From positions 124,001 through 188,000 of the forward strand of contig BLYE01000160.1 in NCBI GenBank assembly GCA_016586335.1: 64,000 bases of DNA, written 5' to 3'. The translations under genes and the position numbers were made by a program. The stretch is from Nitzschia putrida (taxonomy: Eukaryota > Bacillariophyta > Bacillariophyceae > Bacillariales > Bacillariaceae). The notes beneath the pieces were generated by a model. It was given only the letters and a program-made list of their open reading frames with translations, ran no database searches and was not told the origin of the DNA. Below are positions 1 to 10,975 of the stretch, in pieces (within the stretch, counting starts at the first letter, position 1; every line of letters begins with the position of its first letter).

Positions 1-691
1 TTATGAGAAGTGGAGATGGTCATGATCATCCATACCGAACAAAGGAATGGCTCGCAACTTTTCCCTTCTACTACTCCTCTTCCACATCATGGATCATGGG
101 TCATTGATTGATGACATCTGTGACAATGATTGTAATAGGTTGTGTTCGATGTTTGAAGGTGTTCGGGTGGTATCACCTTTGGTTGGGCGTTTTGAAGAAG
201 TATTGATCCTTTGGTTGTACGTTTCGTGCCAACATGTATGGCAAAAGGAACGAGAATATGACCCCTCATCAACCTAAAACATAATACTCCCGTTAGAACA
301 CAGTGCCATATGAACGTGTCGAAGAAAAACGAGATACTTATACTATTTCTCTAAGTGTCTGTATAGGTTAATTCTCACAAATGTATTCCCATTGTGTCAA
401 AAGTCATCGTCGCTATAGCAGCGCAGAAACCCAGACGTTCCGAGTGATAAAAAGGGGACATCATGGTTCATCGTCTTTTCGTCGCGAGCGACAATCATTC
501 GATAAATACTTCGTTTTCCCCTACTCACAAATTCGGCAAGGAATTCTTAGGATTCAATCAATATTATGCGTCGTCGGAGGTTGAGCGCAACGCAACATGT
601 AAGCCTCCTCATTCGCTCCTACCGTAGCCTTTCCGTTTGACAATCTCAGCAAAAGCACACAAATCATTGACCACCAGTTGCCAACAAGAAG
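1..691. other. Intergenic, no gene recognised
   Basis: Only short overlapping frames without recognisable protein character are present. The last part is presumably the promoter and 5' leader of the gene that starts at 692. No repeat or RNA gene was seen. Confidence 0.5.
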
Positions 692-2137
692 ATGAAGTTC
701 ATCACTTCTGTAATTTTACTATTCTATACAATAGCTCAAACTGTTTGCGCCGATCCCCAGGTGTCTGCACTCAGAGTCCTGGCAAAAGCATGGATATGTG
801 ATGAGGATCAGAATCCGCTGACTACAGATCTCGTGGATGTACCTCTGACCCGAGGATCTGAGATTCGCGTCTGTATTCAACCCAGGGATGCATCACTAGA
901 AGATGGGGTAGTCATGCAATCTATTGATTCGTTTGTATTTTACAAAGGCGATCAAGGGGAAAACGGTGTTCAAGAATGTATTCAAGATAATGAGGTAGTT
1001 GAAAACAGTGGAACGACTGTGTCCTGCCTGGCGGGGGATTCAATTTGCAGTTTTCAAACTCAGCTGATTGACAAATTCTTCTATCCAGCAAAGCGCAATG
1101 CAACTCATTTCGAAGAACCAACCACAACAGTGATTCAAGGCATGGGAGAAGTTTCCATGATGTACCAAACGTCCAACTCAAGGAGAGCGCTCCTCAGAGG
1201 TCGCATTGAATTTTCTCGGGGTCTGGCAGGCTATGCCGGTTCTGATGAAATTCAAATTCTTGATATTCGAGTATCGGAGCAAGACCCGCCTTCGAGTTAC
1301 CTGTCGGAAGACGAGGAATCTCGGTTCGTTCACTTCTGGAAAGAGGCTCCTACATGGAGCATCGCCCTTATCGTCACAGGCGTGATCCTCGCGAGTTGCA
1401 TGTGTTGTGGTTGTATCATGTTTTTCTGCTACCTTGCACACGAAGAATGGAAAGGCGCACGTGATCGTAAAGCAAAGCTTCAGAGAAATCTAGATACCGA
1501 GGAGCCTTCCGTGTGTAAATATCCTTCGAAAGAACGAGCAAACATCACCGAAGACGCCAGCATTAGTGCCCCCTTCAATGAATCTCAAGACATGACTTCC
1601 TCATGTACCGAACAAGTGGAGTCTTCACAGAATCTCCCTGAAGTCCTCCTTCTAGAGAGTCCTATTCCTGTTGCTGAAAAGCCAAAGAAGAAAAAGAAGA
1701 AGATGAAGAAAAATGCTTCGAAATCAATCAAGGTGGACCTTCCGGAGGCGCAGCACAATGGTTCCTCAGCTTCTCTTGACAAAGATAGTGTGTTGGAAAG
1801 GAAATCGCAAACAGAGCAATCCAATCACGAGGAGTCAATGGGTAGCATTCCCACCGAGCCTGCACAGCAACTGCCACCAGTTCCTTCTCCACCGCGCCGT
1901 GCAAGTCGAGTCGGCGAGACAACACCAAAAGCCAAGCCTAGGCGAAAGTCGAATAGGAAAGCAACTCTTGGCTTGGAGACAAACACTCCCCCTTCTAGCC
2001 CCAAACTGCGACGTAGTTCTTCCCAGAAGAGGCCACCCAGGAAGGGTACAAGGCCAGGGTCAGACATTCCTTCGTGTATTGAAGTATCACCCGAATCAGT
2101 ACATGAGGAAGAGGCATGGGGAGACCAGTTGGATTGA
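692..2137 (+). CDS. Secreted-type single-pass membrane protein, unknown function
   Basis: The 481-residue protein has a clear N-terminal signal peptide (about residues 1-20, ending near TVCA) and a Cys-containing extracellular half of about 200 residues. One strong Cys-rich transmembrane segment follows near residues 229-254 (around SCMCCGCIMFF). The cytosolic tail of about 220 residues is basic and low-complexity, with a Lys run (KKKKKKMKK) and Pro/Ser/Arg-rich stretches. This predicts a type I surface or endomembrane protein. I recognise no named family and no catalytic motif. The ATG at 692 is the first in frame and directly precedes the signal peptide. The gene converges on the kinase gene, with only about 45 bases between the two stop codons. 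Confidence 0.8.
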   Translation: MKFITSVILLFYTIAQTVCADPQVSALRVLAKAWICDEDQNPLTTDLVDVPLTRGSEIRVCIQPRDASLEDGVVMQSIDSFVFYKGDQGENGVQECIQDNEVVENSGTTVSCLAGDSICSFQTQLIDKFFYPAKRNATHFEEPTTTVIQGMGEVSMMYQTSNSRRALLRGRIEFSRGLAGYAGSDEIQILDIRVSEQDPPSSYLSEDEESRFVHFWKEAPTWSIALIVTGVILASCMCCGCIMFFCYLAHEEWKGARDRKAKLQRNLDTEEPSVCKYPSKERANITEDASISAPFNESQDMTSSCTEQVESSQNLPEVLLLESPIPVAEKPKKKKKKMKKNASKSIKVDLPEAQHNGSSASLDKDSVLERKSQTEQSNHEESMGSIPTEPAQQLPPVPSPPRRASRVGETTPKAKPRRKSNRKATLGLETNTPPSSPKLRRSSSQKRPPRKGTRPGSDIPSCIEVSPESVHEEEAWGDQLD

Positions 2138-2182
2138 AGTGATCTCTAAGACTTTTTGTTTATGTTCTTTCATTTTTTATGT

Positions 2183-4832
2183 TTAGATAGCCTCTGGGTT
2201 CAAAACGTATGCGTTTTCGCACAGCTGAGCAATGGTAGGACGGAACGCTTGATCGTACATCAGGCATTGTCGGATGAAAGTCTTGCCTGCCTCTGAAACG
2301 TCAGGACGGTCTGGGAAGTGTACTTGCTGGGCATTGAGCATGGTATGGTCCGACAACAGTTTGTCTTGTGATTTTCCCTCGCCGAAGGGTCTGGCCCCAT
2401 ACAACATCTGATAGAAAATGACTCCGATCGACCAAACATCCACCTTGTTACTGATACGGACTCGTTCCGTGGTGATGAAACACTCCGGTGGCAAGTACCA
2501 GTAGGTTCCAGCTCCTTGGCTAGTCAACTCCATACTCTCAGCAGGATCTGGGGCGTCCACAATCTTACTGAGTCCAAAGTCCGTAATCTTGGCGTCTCCG
2601 TTTTCGTCAAAAAGAATGTTTCCGGGCTTGAGGTCGTAGTGAATAATTCCTTGACGATCACCGCTGGGTTCACTCAGGTACTTCATGCCCAGGAGGATTT
2701 GTACTAGCAACGCCCGGGCTTGTGATTCAGGAAGTCGTCGTTTCGACTTCAACAGTGTGTCGAGGTCGGTACCCTTACAACATTCTAGGACAGTCGCGAA
2801 GGAATTGTTGTCAATCTCAAAGACGTCGTACAAACTGACAATGCGGGGATGGCGGACACTACGGTGAATCTCATACTCCCGAGAAACATGTTTGGTGTAA
2901 TTTTCCTTCTTGGAGTCAGGCCAACGAGGATCGAGCTGGTGGATCTTGACAGCCACTTCCCGCAACTCTACCAAATCATAGCCTCTCCAAACTTCAGAAA
3001 ACCCTCCTTTTCCAAGTAAACAATGAAGCAGGTATCGGTCGTTAAGCTGGGATTGAAAATGGAACAGGTGAGACACGATCCTTTCGTGCAATTTGAATCT
3101 GATGCAAACGTCGCGAATCACTCACCTTGGGTCTGGATCGAAATCGCGAAGCATCTTCACTTGCAACTCGTTTGAGGGCACGAATATGAGCTCCCTTTTC
3201 GTCATTCAATGCCTCTTCTTCCTTTGCGAGTTCATATTCTTGATGCTTCAAATTGGATATATGCATTTGGATCGAAGCCTTGGCTTCGACAGCCTCCAGA
3301 GGCGATGTATTGGAGGCAACAGTGGGTTGTCTTGCCCGGGCCTCCAAGGTTTTGCGACGCTCCACCAATTCTTGCTTCCGCTGTTCTAGATCTTTGGTAG
3401 CATATCCCTCTTCCCAACTCTCGAGGGCCCGCATTCCAGCGCGAGCATACACAATCCGACCCAATCGAGCACCGTTAGCGGCCAATGTTTCACGAAGTTC
3501 TTTTGCCTGTTGATTGGACTTCCACCGAAACAACTCCTCCAAAACTTGTGATGTACAACCGAGCTTTTTCTTGGTGGAGTCCTGGAGTGAAACAAGCTCC
3601 TTCTTTGTTTTTTCCAACGCCGTTTGCAGGGCGGTATGTAGAATTGTCTTGTTGTTGGTGACAGCTTTGAGCTGTTCATCTTTATCTTGTAGCTGTTGTT
3701 GGAGTTGAAGACATTGCGCTTGCCAATCAACCTTGTCCGTAGCAGATTTTTGGGTGCTGGTGGTACTACTGGAAGTAGCTGTTCCTGTACTGGTATTGGA
3801 ATCTTTGCGTTTGGCACTGGTGGCAGAGAAAAAATGATGAATCAAGTGGTTGTTGACAGGGGGTTGCTGCTGCTTCTTGGGTGTCTTGGCGGAATTGGAT
3901 CGATCTCTCGAATTTTCCGTCAAAGCCGAGGGAAGCGGGCGGGGATTGGAGTCTTCGGATCGAAGACGCTTGGACGACTCGGGCGATGCCAGAGACGTGG
4001 TGGATGATGTCGCAAGAACGGAGCGGTCTTGGACACTTGCCTGTTTGCGTTTGGGGGCCGACTTGCGTTTCTGTAGGAGTTGAGGAAGAAGATACAAAAG
4101 TTTTAAGGACGACCGGAAAAAATAACTAATCCAACCACAACAATAAAGTCGTACCTTGTGTGTTTGGTTGGAAGAAGCGTTCTCCCCACCACGGTTGGAA
4201 GGCGTAGACGACAGAATATTTCTTGCAGCTGGAGGCTTGGGGGTATTCTTAGACGTGTGATTAGGCGAAGTAGCCAAGCCCGGTGTGACAGGTACAGGAG
4301 GAGACTCGGCTACCACCCGAGGTTGCAAATGTGAGGTTAGCAATGTCTGAGAACTAGAGTTGCTGGCAGTTGACTGGTTGGTGAGACGACTATGGTTGAG
4401 ACCCGAGTTGCTGTTGGTGGTAGCGGAGGAAATGATACCAAAGGTAGGAGAATTGGCCCTAACCTTCCGCAAATGCTTGGCAGCGGCTCGTTCCACCGCG
4501 TGAAAACTAGTGTTGAGGCTGGGACGCCGCTTGGACCTCACAGACGAGGAAGGCAAGTTGGAATGTTGCAGCTGCTGGCTCGGACTGAATGAGAAGCTGT
4601 GTACTGAGCAGGAAGGGGAGTCGACAGCTTCACCGGTCGAAGCAGCAGGAGGCGTTTGTGCTTCTTGGGGTTGTGTGAAACGACTTTCGAGAAGTTCTAG
4701 TTTCTGCTCCAGACTGAGCGACGCCGACTGCATGAGAACGCGGTGACCGGTTCGAACGGTCGCTTGCGAGCTACTGTTGCTGTTGTTGTTATTATGAGAA
4801 TGTGAGTGAGAGAATGAATGGGAACCCTCCAT
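2183..4832 (-). CDS. TLK: Tousled-like serine/threonine protein kinase
   Basis: Exons are 4832-4155, 4070-3126 and 3046-2183. Introns of 84 nt (GTACGA..CAG) and 79 nt (GTGAGT..CAG) are both phase 0, giving about 828 residues. The N-terminal half is Ser/Asn/Gln-rich with a coiled coil. The kinase domain fills the last exon from about residue 542: a GKGGFSEVW loop, catalytic lysine in AVKIHQL, catalytic loop HYDLKPGN, DFG, and a PPE in place of APE. HYDLKPGN and AVKIHQL are hallmarks of Tousled-like kinases, which in animals and plants phosphorylate the histone chaperone ASF1 and act in chromatin assembly and DNA replication; that role is inferred here. The 84-nt intron contains no stop, so retention would insert 28 residues. 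Confidence 0.92.
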
Positions 4833-5466
4833 TGTGCTGTCTGTTGTAGTTGTTTGTGAGAGTCACTGGTGGCCAGTGATTTTCAGTGGCTTGATGATTG
4901 GGCGATCGGTGTTGCACCACAAAACCTGATGACTGGATTGGCTATTTGCTTGGTCCGACTCCACTACTACTGACAAACCTCTCTTCCTGTCACTCGGAGC
5001 AACAACAATGCTCAACAATACCCAGCAATGCCCGACTTTCCACGAGAATCAGCAGAGGTTCGCACCACTCCAACCCCAAACAGTGTTGCGTCGAAAGATT
5101 TGTGGCGTTCGAAAGGGTTTGGTTGGCCCTAAAAAAATAGGGACACCGACAGCAATGCGTTCATCCTCTTTCGCGGGTTGTGCACCTCAGCCCGCGTAAC
5201 TGTTGCCGCCCGCGCCTCGCGGTTTAAATTCCTAGGTAAAAAAGGCGCGCCAAGAATAGAATGTACAATAATGGATATACCTATTACTTAATTAATGGGA
5301 CGGCCCACCTCGTCACATCTGCCTCCAACATCATCTCTTGTCACTCTCTCAAACGGAACCCACCGGTTTTCAACTCCTGGTGACATCTACGGTTACTCCA
5401 ACTTGCCAAGCGGCAGATTCCGCGTACGACTGAAGTGGGTTTGACCATGAGCGACGGCGACTTCTC
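4833..5466. other. Intergenic: kinase promoter and downstream region of the HDAC-like gene
   Basis: These 634 bases lie upstream of the kinase ATG and downstream of the next minus-strand stop. No coding frame of quality, repeat or RNA gene was seen. Confidence 0.5.
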
Positions 5467-6669
5467 CTAGACGGATTCAACGCTGCATCCACACAAAAAG
5501 TCTGAAGCGGCGTCGGCAACATGGGCCATGGCATACCCTCCCTCTTGCACCACCACTACAGGCATGCTGGAGCCTTCTGAACGACGCTTGGACACGAATT
5601 TTCCAAACATACGTCCCATTTCTCCATAGTCGTCCCCATCCAATTCAAACCCAGCCCGTCGCAGAGCACACGGATCGCCCTTGTGAGTGTCGAGTCCCAA
5701 TGAGATAACGAGAGCGTCAACTCCAAAGCTTTCTAGTTTTGCCACTGCCTCTTCCATAGCTGCGCAGTAGCCCTTACTCCAAGATGTTCCAGGCAACAAA
5801 GGAATGTGGTGAGTAGCACCCTCTCCAGCTCCGGCTCCTGTGTCATCTGCGAAACCAGAATGGAACGGGTACTCGTGGTCTGGATCGCAGTGAATCGAAA
5901 TGACCAACACAGATGGATCCTCGTAAAAAATAGATGCAGTTCCGTTTCCACAGTGATAGTCCACATCCACAATTCCGACGGTTTTGGTACCTGCGTCCTT
6001 TTGAAGTTTGCGAGCAGCAAATGCCACATGATTCAAATAACAATAACCACCAAACGAGTCTTCGGCCGCATGGTGTCCTGGGTGAGTGGCCAAAGCATAC
6101 ACAATAGGGCCATCTTTGGCCAACTGGATAGCTTGCTCCATCACTGCCACATCCCAAGCGAGTTCTTCTCGCATTTCTTCAAAGACCGGAGTGCACGTGT
6201 CGGTGCAGTAGTAGCCCATCTGGCCCATGACATTCTTGGACGCGCGTTGGTAGGTGTGACGTGAAAGTGGAACATTTCCAGGGATGAGCGGCCAAGCCTT
6301 GTGCTCTGTACCATCCTCTGAGGTGCCGACGACAGCGCACATGGGATCCCGAGCCTCACCCATGGCATTCCAGCGGTCCCAAGAGGTGCTCAAAAACTCC
6401 AAAAGTTCCGGGCTATGCACCACAGCATAGGGAGACAAATCAGAAGCAGGGTCATTGGGAGCAAAGCACTCGATGATTGGCTTTTCTTGGGATGCTCGAA
6501 TTCCAAGCTGTTCAAGAATTCTCAAGCGGCGGTAGCGTGGGTGGTTGAAGTCATCCAAACCATCGTTGAACTTGGATGCTTCGTCAAGGTTGGGTTCACC
6601 GTTGGAGTTCAGAGGAATTGTTTCAGGCTTGTAGCGTGAAACGACGCACAGCTTGGCAGGGTTGGCCAT
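5467..6669 (-). CDS. Acetylpolyamine amidohydrolase / class II histone deacetylase-like protein
   Basis: This is a 400-residue zinc deacetylase of the arginase/deacetylase fold. Visible motifs are the tandem histidines in PGHHA, zinc ligands in DVDYHCGNGT (Asp and His), the third ligand Asp in LGLDTHKGDP, the loop GFADDTGAGAGEG and the catalytic GGY near the C terminus. The GAGAGEG loop and LGLDT context resemble acetylpolyamine amidohydrolases and class II HDACs more than class I. One oddity is DYHC where relatives usually have DxHH. The start at 6669 was chosen because it has a CACCATGG context and the upstream frame has no family character. Substrate (polyamine or protein lysine) and location cannot be decided from sequence. 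No intron is needed. Confidence 0.88.
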   Translation of the reverse strand: MANPAKLCVVSRYKPETIPLNSNGEPNLDEASKFNDGLDDFNHPRYRRLRILEQLGIRASQEKPIIECFAPNDPASDLSPYAVVHSPELLEFLSTSWDRWNAMGEARDPMCAVVGTSEDGTEHKAWPLIPGNVPLSRHTYQRASKNVMGQMGYYCTDTCTPVFEEMREELAWDVAVMEQAIQLAKDGPIVYALATHPGHHAAEDSFGGYCYLNHVAFAARKLQKDAGTKTVGIVDVDYHCGNGTASIFYEDPSVLVISIHCDPDHEYPFHSGFADDTGAGAGEGATHHIPLLPGTSWSKGYCAAMEEAVAKLESFGVDALVISLGLDTHKGDPCALRRAGFELDGDDYGEMGRMFGKFVSKRRSEGSSMPVVVVQEGGYAMAHVADAASDFLCGCSVESV

Positions 6670-6876
6670 GGTGGTGCAACTTTTCGGAGGATTTGTGAGC
6701 AAGAATTTCGGTTGGTGTCGGTCGAAATCATCCGCTCCGACCGAGTCCAAGTGATCGTACCACACGACCCGTACCCTGGTTACGTACATATAATTCACCT
6801 TAGCTGGCTAATTTACATAGCTACTCTTTACTACTCTAGCACTCTAGAATTCAACACCGCTGGTGCTATCGTCCAC

Positions 6877-8091
6877 TCAGGAGTATCGAATAATCACGTC
6901 GTCATTTGTACCGAAATCCATAAAGGTGATGCGATCTCGGTATTTGCCAATTTCATCCAAGATACTGTCGGAGATTCCTCCCCACCACATTCTGCCATTG
7001 TTTGCCGACAGGAAATACTCTCCAGCAGGTCCCAAAGATACGCAAGATAGGTCGGATCTATTATTCCTTGATGCAAGAAGCTTGGAAAGCTCGCTTGGAA
7101 TGTTCCCACTCCAACTCCACCAGCCATCGGTATACACAATAAAGTAGGTGTCCCAATCTTCGCCGAATGCAACAGTCTTCACAGTGCGTTTGCTTCCTTG
7201 TAGCTCCTCCGTCAGGAGCTCGGGTCCTACCCATTCTGATTCATCATCCTCGAATCTGATATAGTAACGATCCATGGAACCGAGAGACACGTACACTGGA
7301 TTAGGTAGCCATTGCTGCCTTCCATTTAGTTTGTTGTGTAAGAGTTTCGGTAGTCCACCAGAGAAAGCCCATCCGGAATGTTCATACAACGTGACAAAGG
7401 TGCAATCACCAATCGCAAAGCAAGAGCACCCGCTGTCAAAACACTCTTCGAAGTGACTATGCATGCTCCTATCCATGGAATACCAGGTGAATTTTCCGCG
7501 CTGATCATAATCCGTCTCTAGCCTCGCCCTTTGGATTTGCTGCCTCTCCGCCCTTTTTTCTTGCTGTTTGCTCTTTCGCTCAACCTCCTGCCGTGCTCTC
7601 TCAGCTGCCTCTTTTCTTTCTCGCTCTGCAACAATCGCTTGTAGAGCCTCTTGAGCAACAATTTCCTGCCTTTCAATAGCAGCTTTCTTGTTCTTAAGTC
7701 GAGCCAAGTGCTTCTTCAACTCCTCTTCTTCACTGACAAGGGACTCCTCGTCATTGCCCGCAGAAGACACGGACGATTCGGACAAATCCGGCATGTTGTC
7801 CACTCGTTGGTATCCAACGGCGGTGTGAACCCTTGGATTCTCAAAAATGCGTCGAAGCAAATCGAAGTCACAATTTCGACGAAAGAGCTGCGTTTTTCCT
7901 TGCCTTGGATGGCGGAGACAGGTTCCTATGGTACCCGTAGTGTAGTACACGTTGATCCGCACTCGAGGCCTTCCAGATTTGTCCTTTTGACCAAAGGAAA
8001 CCACTCTAGACTGCAAATTGTGACCTATCAGGTAATATCCCTCTTGACAGGCAATAGATTTTACTTGTTCTACATTGAGTTCAACCATCAT
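6877..8091 (-). CDS. Coiled-coil protein with Trp/Gly-rich repeats, unknown function
   Basis: The 404-residue protein has three parts. Residues about 1-95 form a compact domain containing VYYTTGTIGTC and LFRRN. Residues about 120-200 are a highly charged coiled coil (Glu/Lys/Arg/Gln). The C-terminal 200 residues carry tandem units with motifs such as DGWWSWSG, VSLGPAGEYFLS and NGRMWWGG, suggesting beta-propeller-like or other repeated beta units. I do not recognise a named family. The ATG pair at 8091/8088 directly precedes the conserved-looking first domain, so upstream in-frame codons were left out. The downstream HDAC-like gene lies on the same strand about 200 bases away. Confidence 0.7.
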   Translation of the reverse strand: MMVELNVEQVKSIACQEGYYLIGHNLQSRVVSFGQKDKSGRPRVRINVYYTTGTIGTCLRHPRQGKTQLFRRNCDFDLLRRIFENPRVHTAVGYQRVDNMPDLSESSVSSAGNDEESLVSEEEELKKHLARLKNKKAAIERQEIVAQEALQAIVAERERKEAAERARQEVERKSKQQEKRAERQQIQRARLETDYDQRGKFTWYSMDRSMHSHFEECFDSGCSCFAIGDCTFVTLYEHSGWAFSGGLPKLLHNKLNGRQQWLPNPVYVSLGSMDRYYIRFEDDESEWVGPELLTEELQGSKRTVKTVAFGEDWDTYFIVYTDGWWSWSGNIPSELSKLLASRNNRSDLSCVSLGPAGEYFLSANNGRMWWGGISDSILDEIGKYRDRITFMDFGTNDDVIIRYS

Positions 8092-9622
8092 GCATAGAAG
8101 GACTGTTGCTCTTTGACTGGTTCCTCTTTGTGGAGGTTGATGCGTTTTCGTTCCACACAAGCTACCGAGTTGTGATGAATGAGCGCTGACTGATGAGTGA
8201 TGAGTGATGAGGCTCACAGCCAGTCGTCCTTGGCGCGTACAAAACGATGCTGACGTCACCATTTTCCACCTCCAAAACTTGATGCCATGGAAGCATCCAC
8301 CGTGCCTCCACCGAATACAAGGGCATCTTGATCTCAGCATTGGCCGTTGCCTCATAGCATGTGGGTCTGCGAACAAACTGCCAACCAAGCAACGGTCCCA
8401 GCTCCGTCGATTTCTACATGTTGCGGTACAACCACTCGTCGCCTAGACGTTGTCCTGATCGATTTGAACGGTCAAGGCAACAACGGCAATTCAAACCATA
8501 TCGTCGTCGATTTCTACACACCTTGGTACAATCGAGACGTTTCACGGTTTGATCCAACACCACAATCAACCCGAACCCTGCCGTTCATTCTCGCATTTCT
8601 TGAGCTCATATTTTATGTTGGTGTACGTGCGGTATAACCTTTGCAGTCTCGGGACGCGGCCTCGTTGCAGGGACGATCCCGTACATCATGTCGTTGTAGT
8701 GAGGAAAGAAGTTCAAGTTCCATGAGATGTCGCGGTTCCTTCCCTCACCACTTCCCCGGTGGGGGGCCATGGGGATCGCGATTTCGACGACGGAGAAGCT
8801 GGTTTGGGGTTCCAGCAGGGAGCGTTTCGTTTTCTTGAGAGCCATGGTGCCCTTGTAAAATACAAGGGGTAAGTGTGGTCCTCGCACTGCCATGAACGCT
8901 TGTCGAAGACCTCCTGACGTCCCCCCATGTACTCACTCAACGGTAGGGTTGTTTCGGAATCGTTCTTGCAATGAGACTGCTGACCGAGCTGCAAGGTTTG
9001 TATCGCCGCACATACCAACACCCTAGATAGATTCCTTCGGCAGTTGGCGTAATAATCAGTAGCATAGATTTTGTGTAGAGTAGGGATGTCGTGGGTACGA
9101 GTAGAAATGTTGTTAGGGTGATTTTGCTACTTTCTTTGTCATGCTCGTTGTAGTAGTTGTGTTCGTCACACTTCTTCGCGTCATCTCTTACGACAGGCTG
9201 TGAACTACTTCCCGAGTAGCAAGAATGGAATGCATTGACATTTAGTTGGCAGTACCGAACCCAAAAATGTTTGACAGCTAGTCTACGGTGTTGCACTGTT
9301 GTTACCTTTGTCTTCTCGTTGTCGTCGTGTCTATCCCGTCATCTTCAGGTTTTTCCTTGTGTTGCTCTCTCCAGTGTTTGCCACGCAGCCTCATCCATCT
9401 CCTCCAGTCAAAATTGATATGTACACTCGTCCCCGATAGCACCTCGCAAAAATGTTCCCATCCAGCGTAGCATCGCTCTTGTGCACACTGTAAAAAATGT
9501 TGGCGGGTCGCTGGCACCACGGAGATAGAAAGCAGTAACTCAAGAAAAGTCTGCAGACTGGTCCAAGACCTGGTCAAAGCCTGCAGTCTCAAATGACTGT
9601 TGGTTCACCATTCTAGATGCTA
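8092..9622. other. Long stretch without a convincing gene
   Basis: About 1.5 kb on both strands hold only frames under about 100 codons with poor protein character. A minus-strand frame at 8606-8893 has no recognisable homology. A pair of imperfect repeats of about 28 bases, each starting GTCGATTTCTACA, lies near 8408 and 8509. This could be the promoter of the 6877-8091 gene plus remnant sequence. Confidence 0.4.
8408..8536. repeat. Pair of imperfect ~28-base direct repeats
   Basis: Two copies start near 8408 and 8509. Both begin GTCGATTTCTACA and share a downstream GGTACAA. They are spaced about 101 bases apart and lie outside any recognised gene. Confidence 0.45.
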
Positions 9623-10675
9623 CTATGAATCCAGAAACGTCTCCTCTTCATCGGTATTAGATTCTGGAATGTCATCGTATGATTGGGCCACCGGGGTCAA
9701 AATATGCATACCCAGATACAAACCTTTGAAACAGGCTGCAGCAATGACTAACCGGGCCCCCATGAACATTTTCAAAGGCATGTGGACATGTCTCCACACG
9801 GGCAACCCACCATGACATTGTGGAGACCAAATCACAACAACAAAGGAAGAAGGGTTTGTACTTGGCAGTAAGGATTGAACGCATTCACCATGAAACGTCG
9901 TAAATGTACGAATTCCCAGTGCCAAAGCCAATGCACTAAAGAAGACGGTTCGCAGTCGCAGTCCTTGTTCTCGTTTCGAAGAACAATATCGGCGAATGGT
10001 CAATATCAACGGAAAAACTCCAAATGATGCTGCAGACAGTAGAGTTGCAATACAGCGGTCAGAAGTTTCTTCGCATACACCACATGATGGTGGAGGGCTT
10101 TCCCCCAGGATAGGCGAGTCTGGCAAGTCCTGGATATTAGATAGCACCTCACATTGCATCCAAAAATCAAAAGAATCCACCGAATCGTCAGTATGGATCA
10201 TGGCTTCTTCAATATCTGCTCGAGTGACAGAATTGTTGCAGAATGGTTGGATGCTAGAGGTATACGGGAGGCTTGGGGACTTGGATTCGGCCCAACTGGC
10301 ATGGCACTCTCCAAAATACCCTGTCAGACCCAACCAGGTTTGTACATGAATCATTGGTGGGATATCTGTGGGAAGTGTACAGTTCACGACTTCAAGCTCC
10401 AAGGATGCACGGGCCCATCCTACAGCCTCCAAGTTTGGTGACCGACGGATTGCAAAGGTTGCCATTGTAATGCACACAATAGCGATAAGGTTAAACCCGA
10501 AGGCTGTTAGCAGCATGGGCTTTCGTGATCTTTGAAACCGAAGGCATCCCCAACAAATCCAATGGTCCAGCTGAAACAAAGAATTGATGCGAGGAAATCT
10601 CACAGGTTCAATTTCCACGTTGGACATTATTACAGAAGTCGAAGGTTCTGGTGGTGTATCCACAACTGGATTCAT
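9623..10675 (-). CDS. Four-transmembrane-segment protein, unknown function
   Basis: The 350-residue protein has hydrophobic segments near residues 54-76, 209-227, 243-257 and 303-326. A large loop between segments 1 and 2 contains several Cys (for example CGVCEETSDRC), and a shorter Cys-containing loop lies between segments 3 and 4. This tetraspan-like layout would put both termini on the same side. There is no signature that names a family. The ATG at 10675 is chosen because the frame farther upstream lacks an ATG. The gene is divergent from PWP2, with about 300 bases between the starts. Confidence 0.65.
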   Translation of the reverse strand: MNPVVDTPPEPSTSVIMSNVEIEPVRFPRINSLFQLDHWICWGCLRFQRSRKPMLLTAFGFNLIAIVCITMATFAIRRSPNLEAVGWARASLELEVVNCTLPTDIPPMIHVQTWLGLTGYFGECHASWAESKSPSLPYTSSIQPFCNNSVTRADIEEAMIHTDDSVDSFDFWMQCEVLSNIQDLPDSPILGESPPPSCGVCEETSDRCIATLLSAASFGVFPLILTIRRYCSSKREQGLRLRTVFFSALALALGIRTFTTFHGECVQSLLPSTNPSSFVVVIWSPQCHGGLPVWRHVHMPLKMFMGARLVIAAACFKGLYLGMHILTPVAQSYDDIPESNTDEEETFLDS

Positions 10676-10975
10676 GATGTTCTGCTTGGTGTGTTGCCTT
10701 TTTCTTCCATGGTCTTGGGAGGGAAGAATGGTGAGTGTCGTCGACTGGTGACATTCGAGTTTTAGCACCCGGAGTTGACGTCACAAGATCCTGCGACAAC
10801 GCGCGACGAGTCCTCTCGCCACTCGCCGCCACCCAATCCTCCCACCACCACCCAATTTTCGAAAAGGCTTCCTAGCCACCGCCTCGGTCATATTCTTTGA
10901 CGCTGCTTTTTGTTTGCCTCACAACGAAATGGTTGGACTGTCAAGCGTCGCCCTGACCAACCAGTCGTTTACACA
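10676..10975. promoter_or_regulatory. Shared intergenic region between divergent genes
   Basis: These 300 bases separate the ATG of the minus-strand four-TM gene from that of the plus-strand PWP2 gene, so both promoters must lie here or overlap the neighbouring leader. No specific motif was assigned. Confidence 0.45.

Noticed and set aside
1713..2186. 157-codon plus-strand frame
   Set aside because: It overlaps the membrane-protein gene at 692-2137 in another frame and has no signal, domain or ATG context of quality.
8347..8637. Possible thioredoxin/PDI exon (VDFYTPWYN)
   Set aside because: The match is nine residues without CxxC, the frame has no other thioredoxin strands, and the same DNA unit is repeated 100 bases away in a different reading context.
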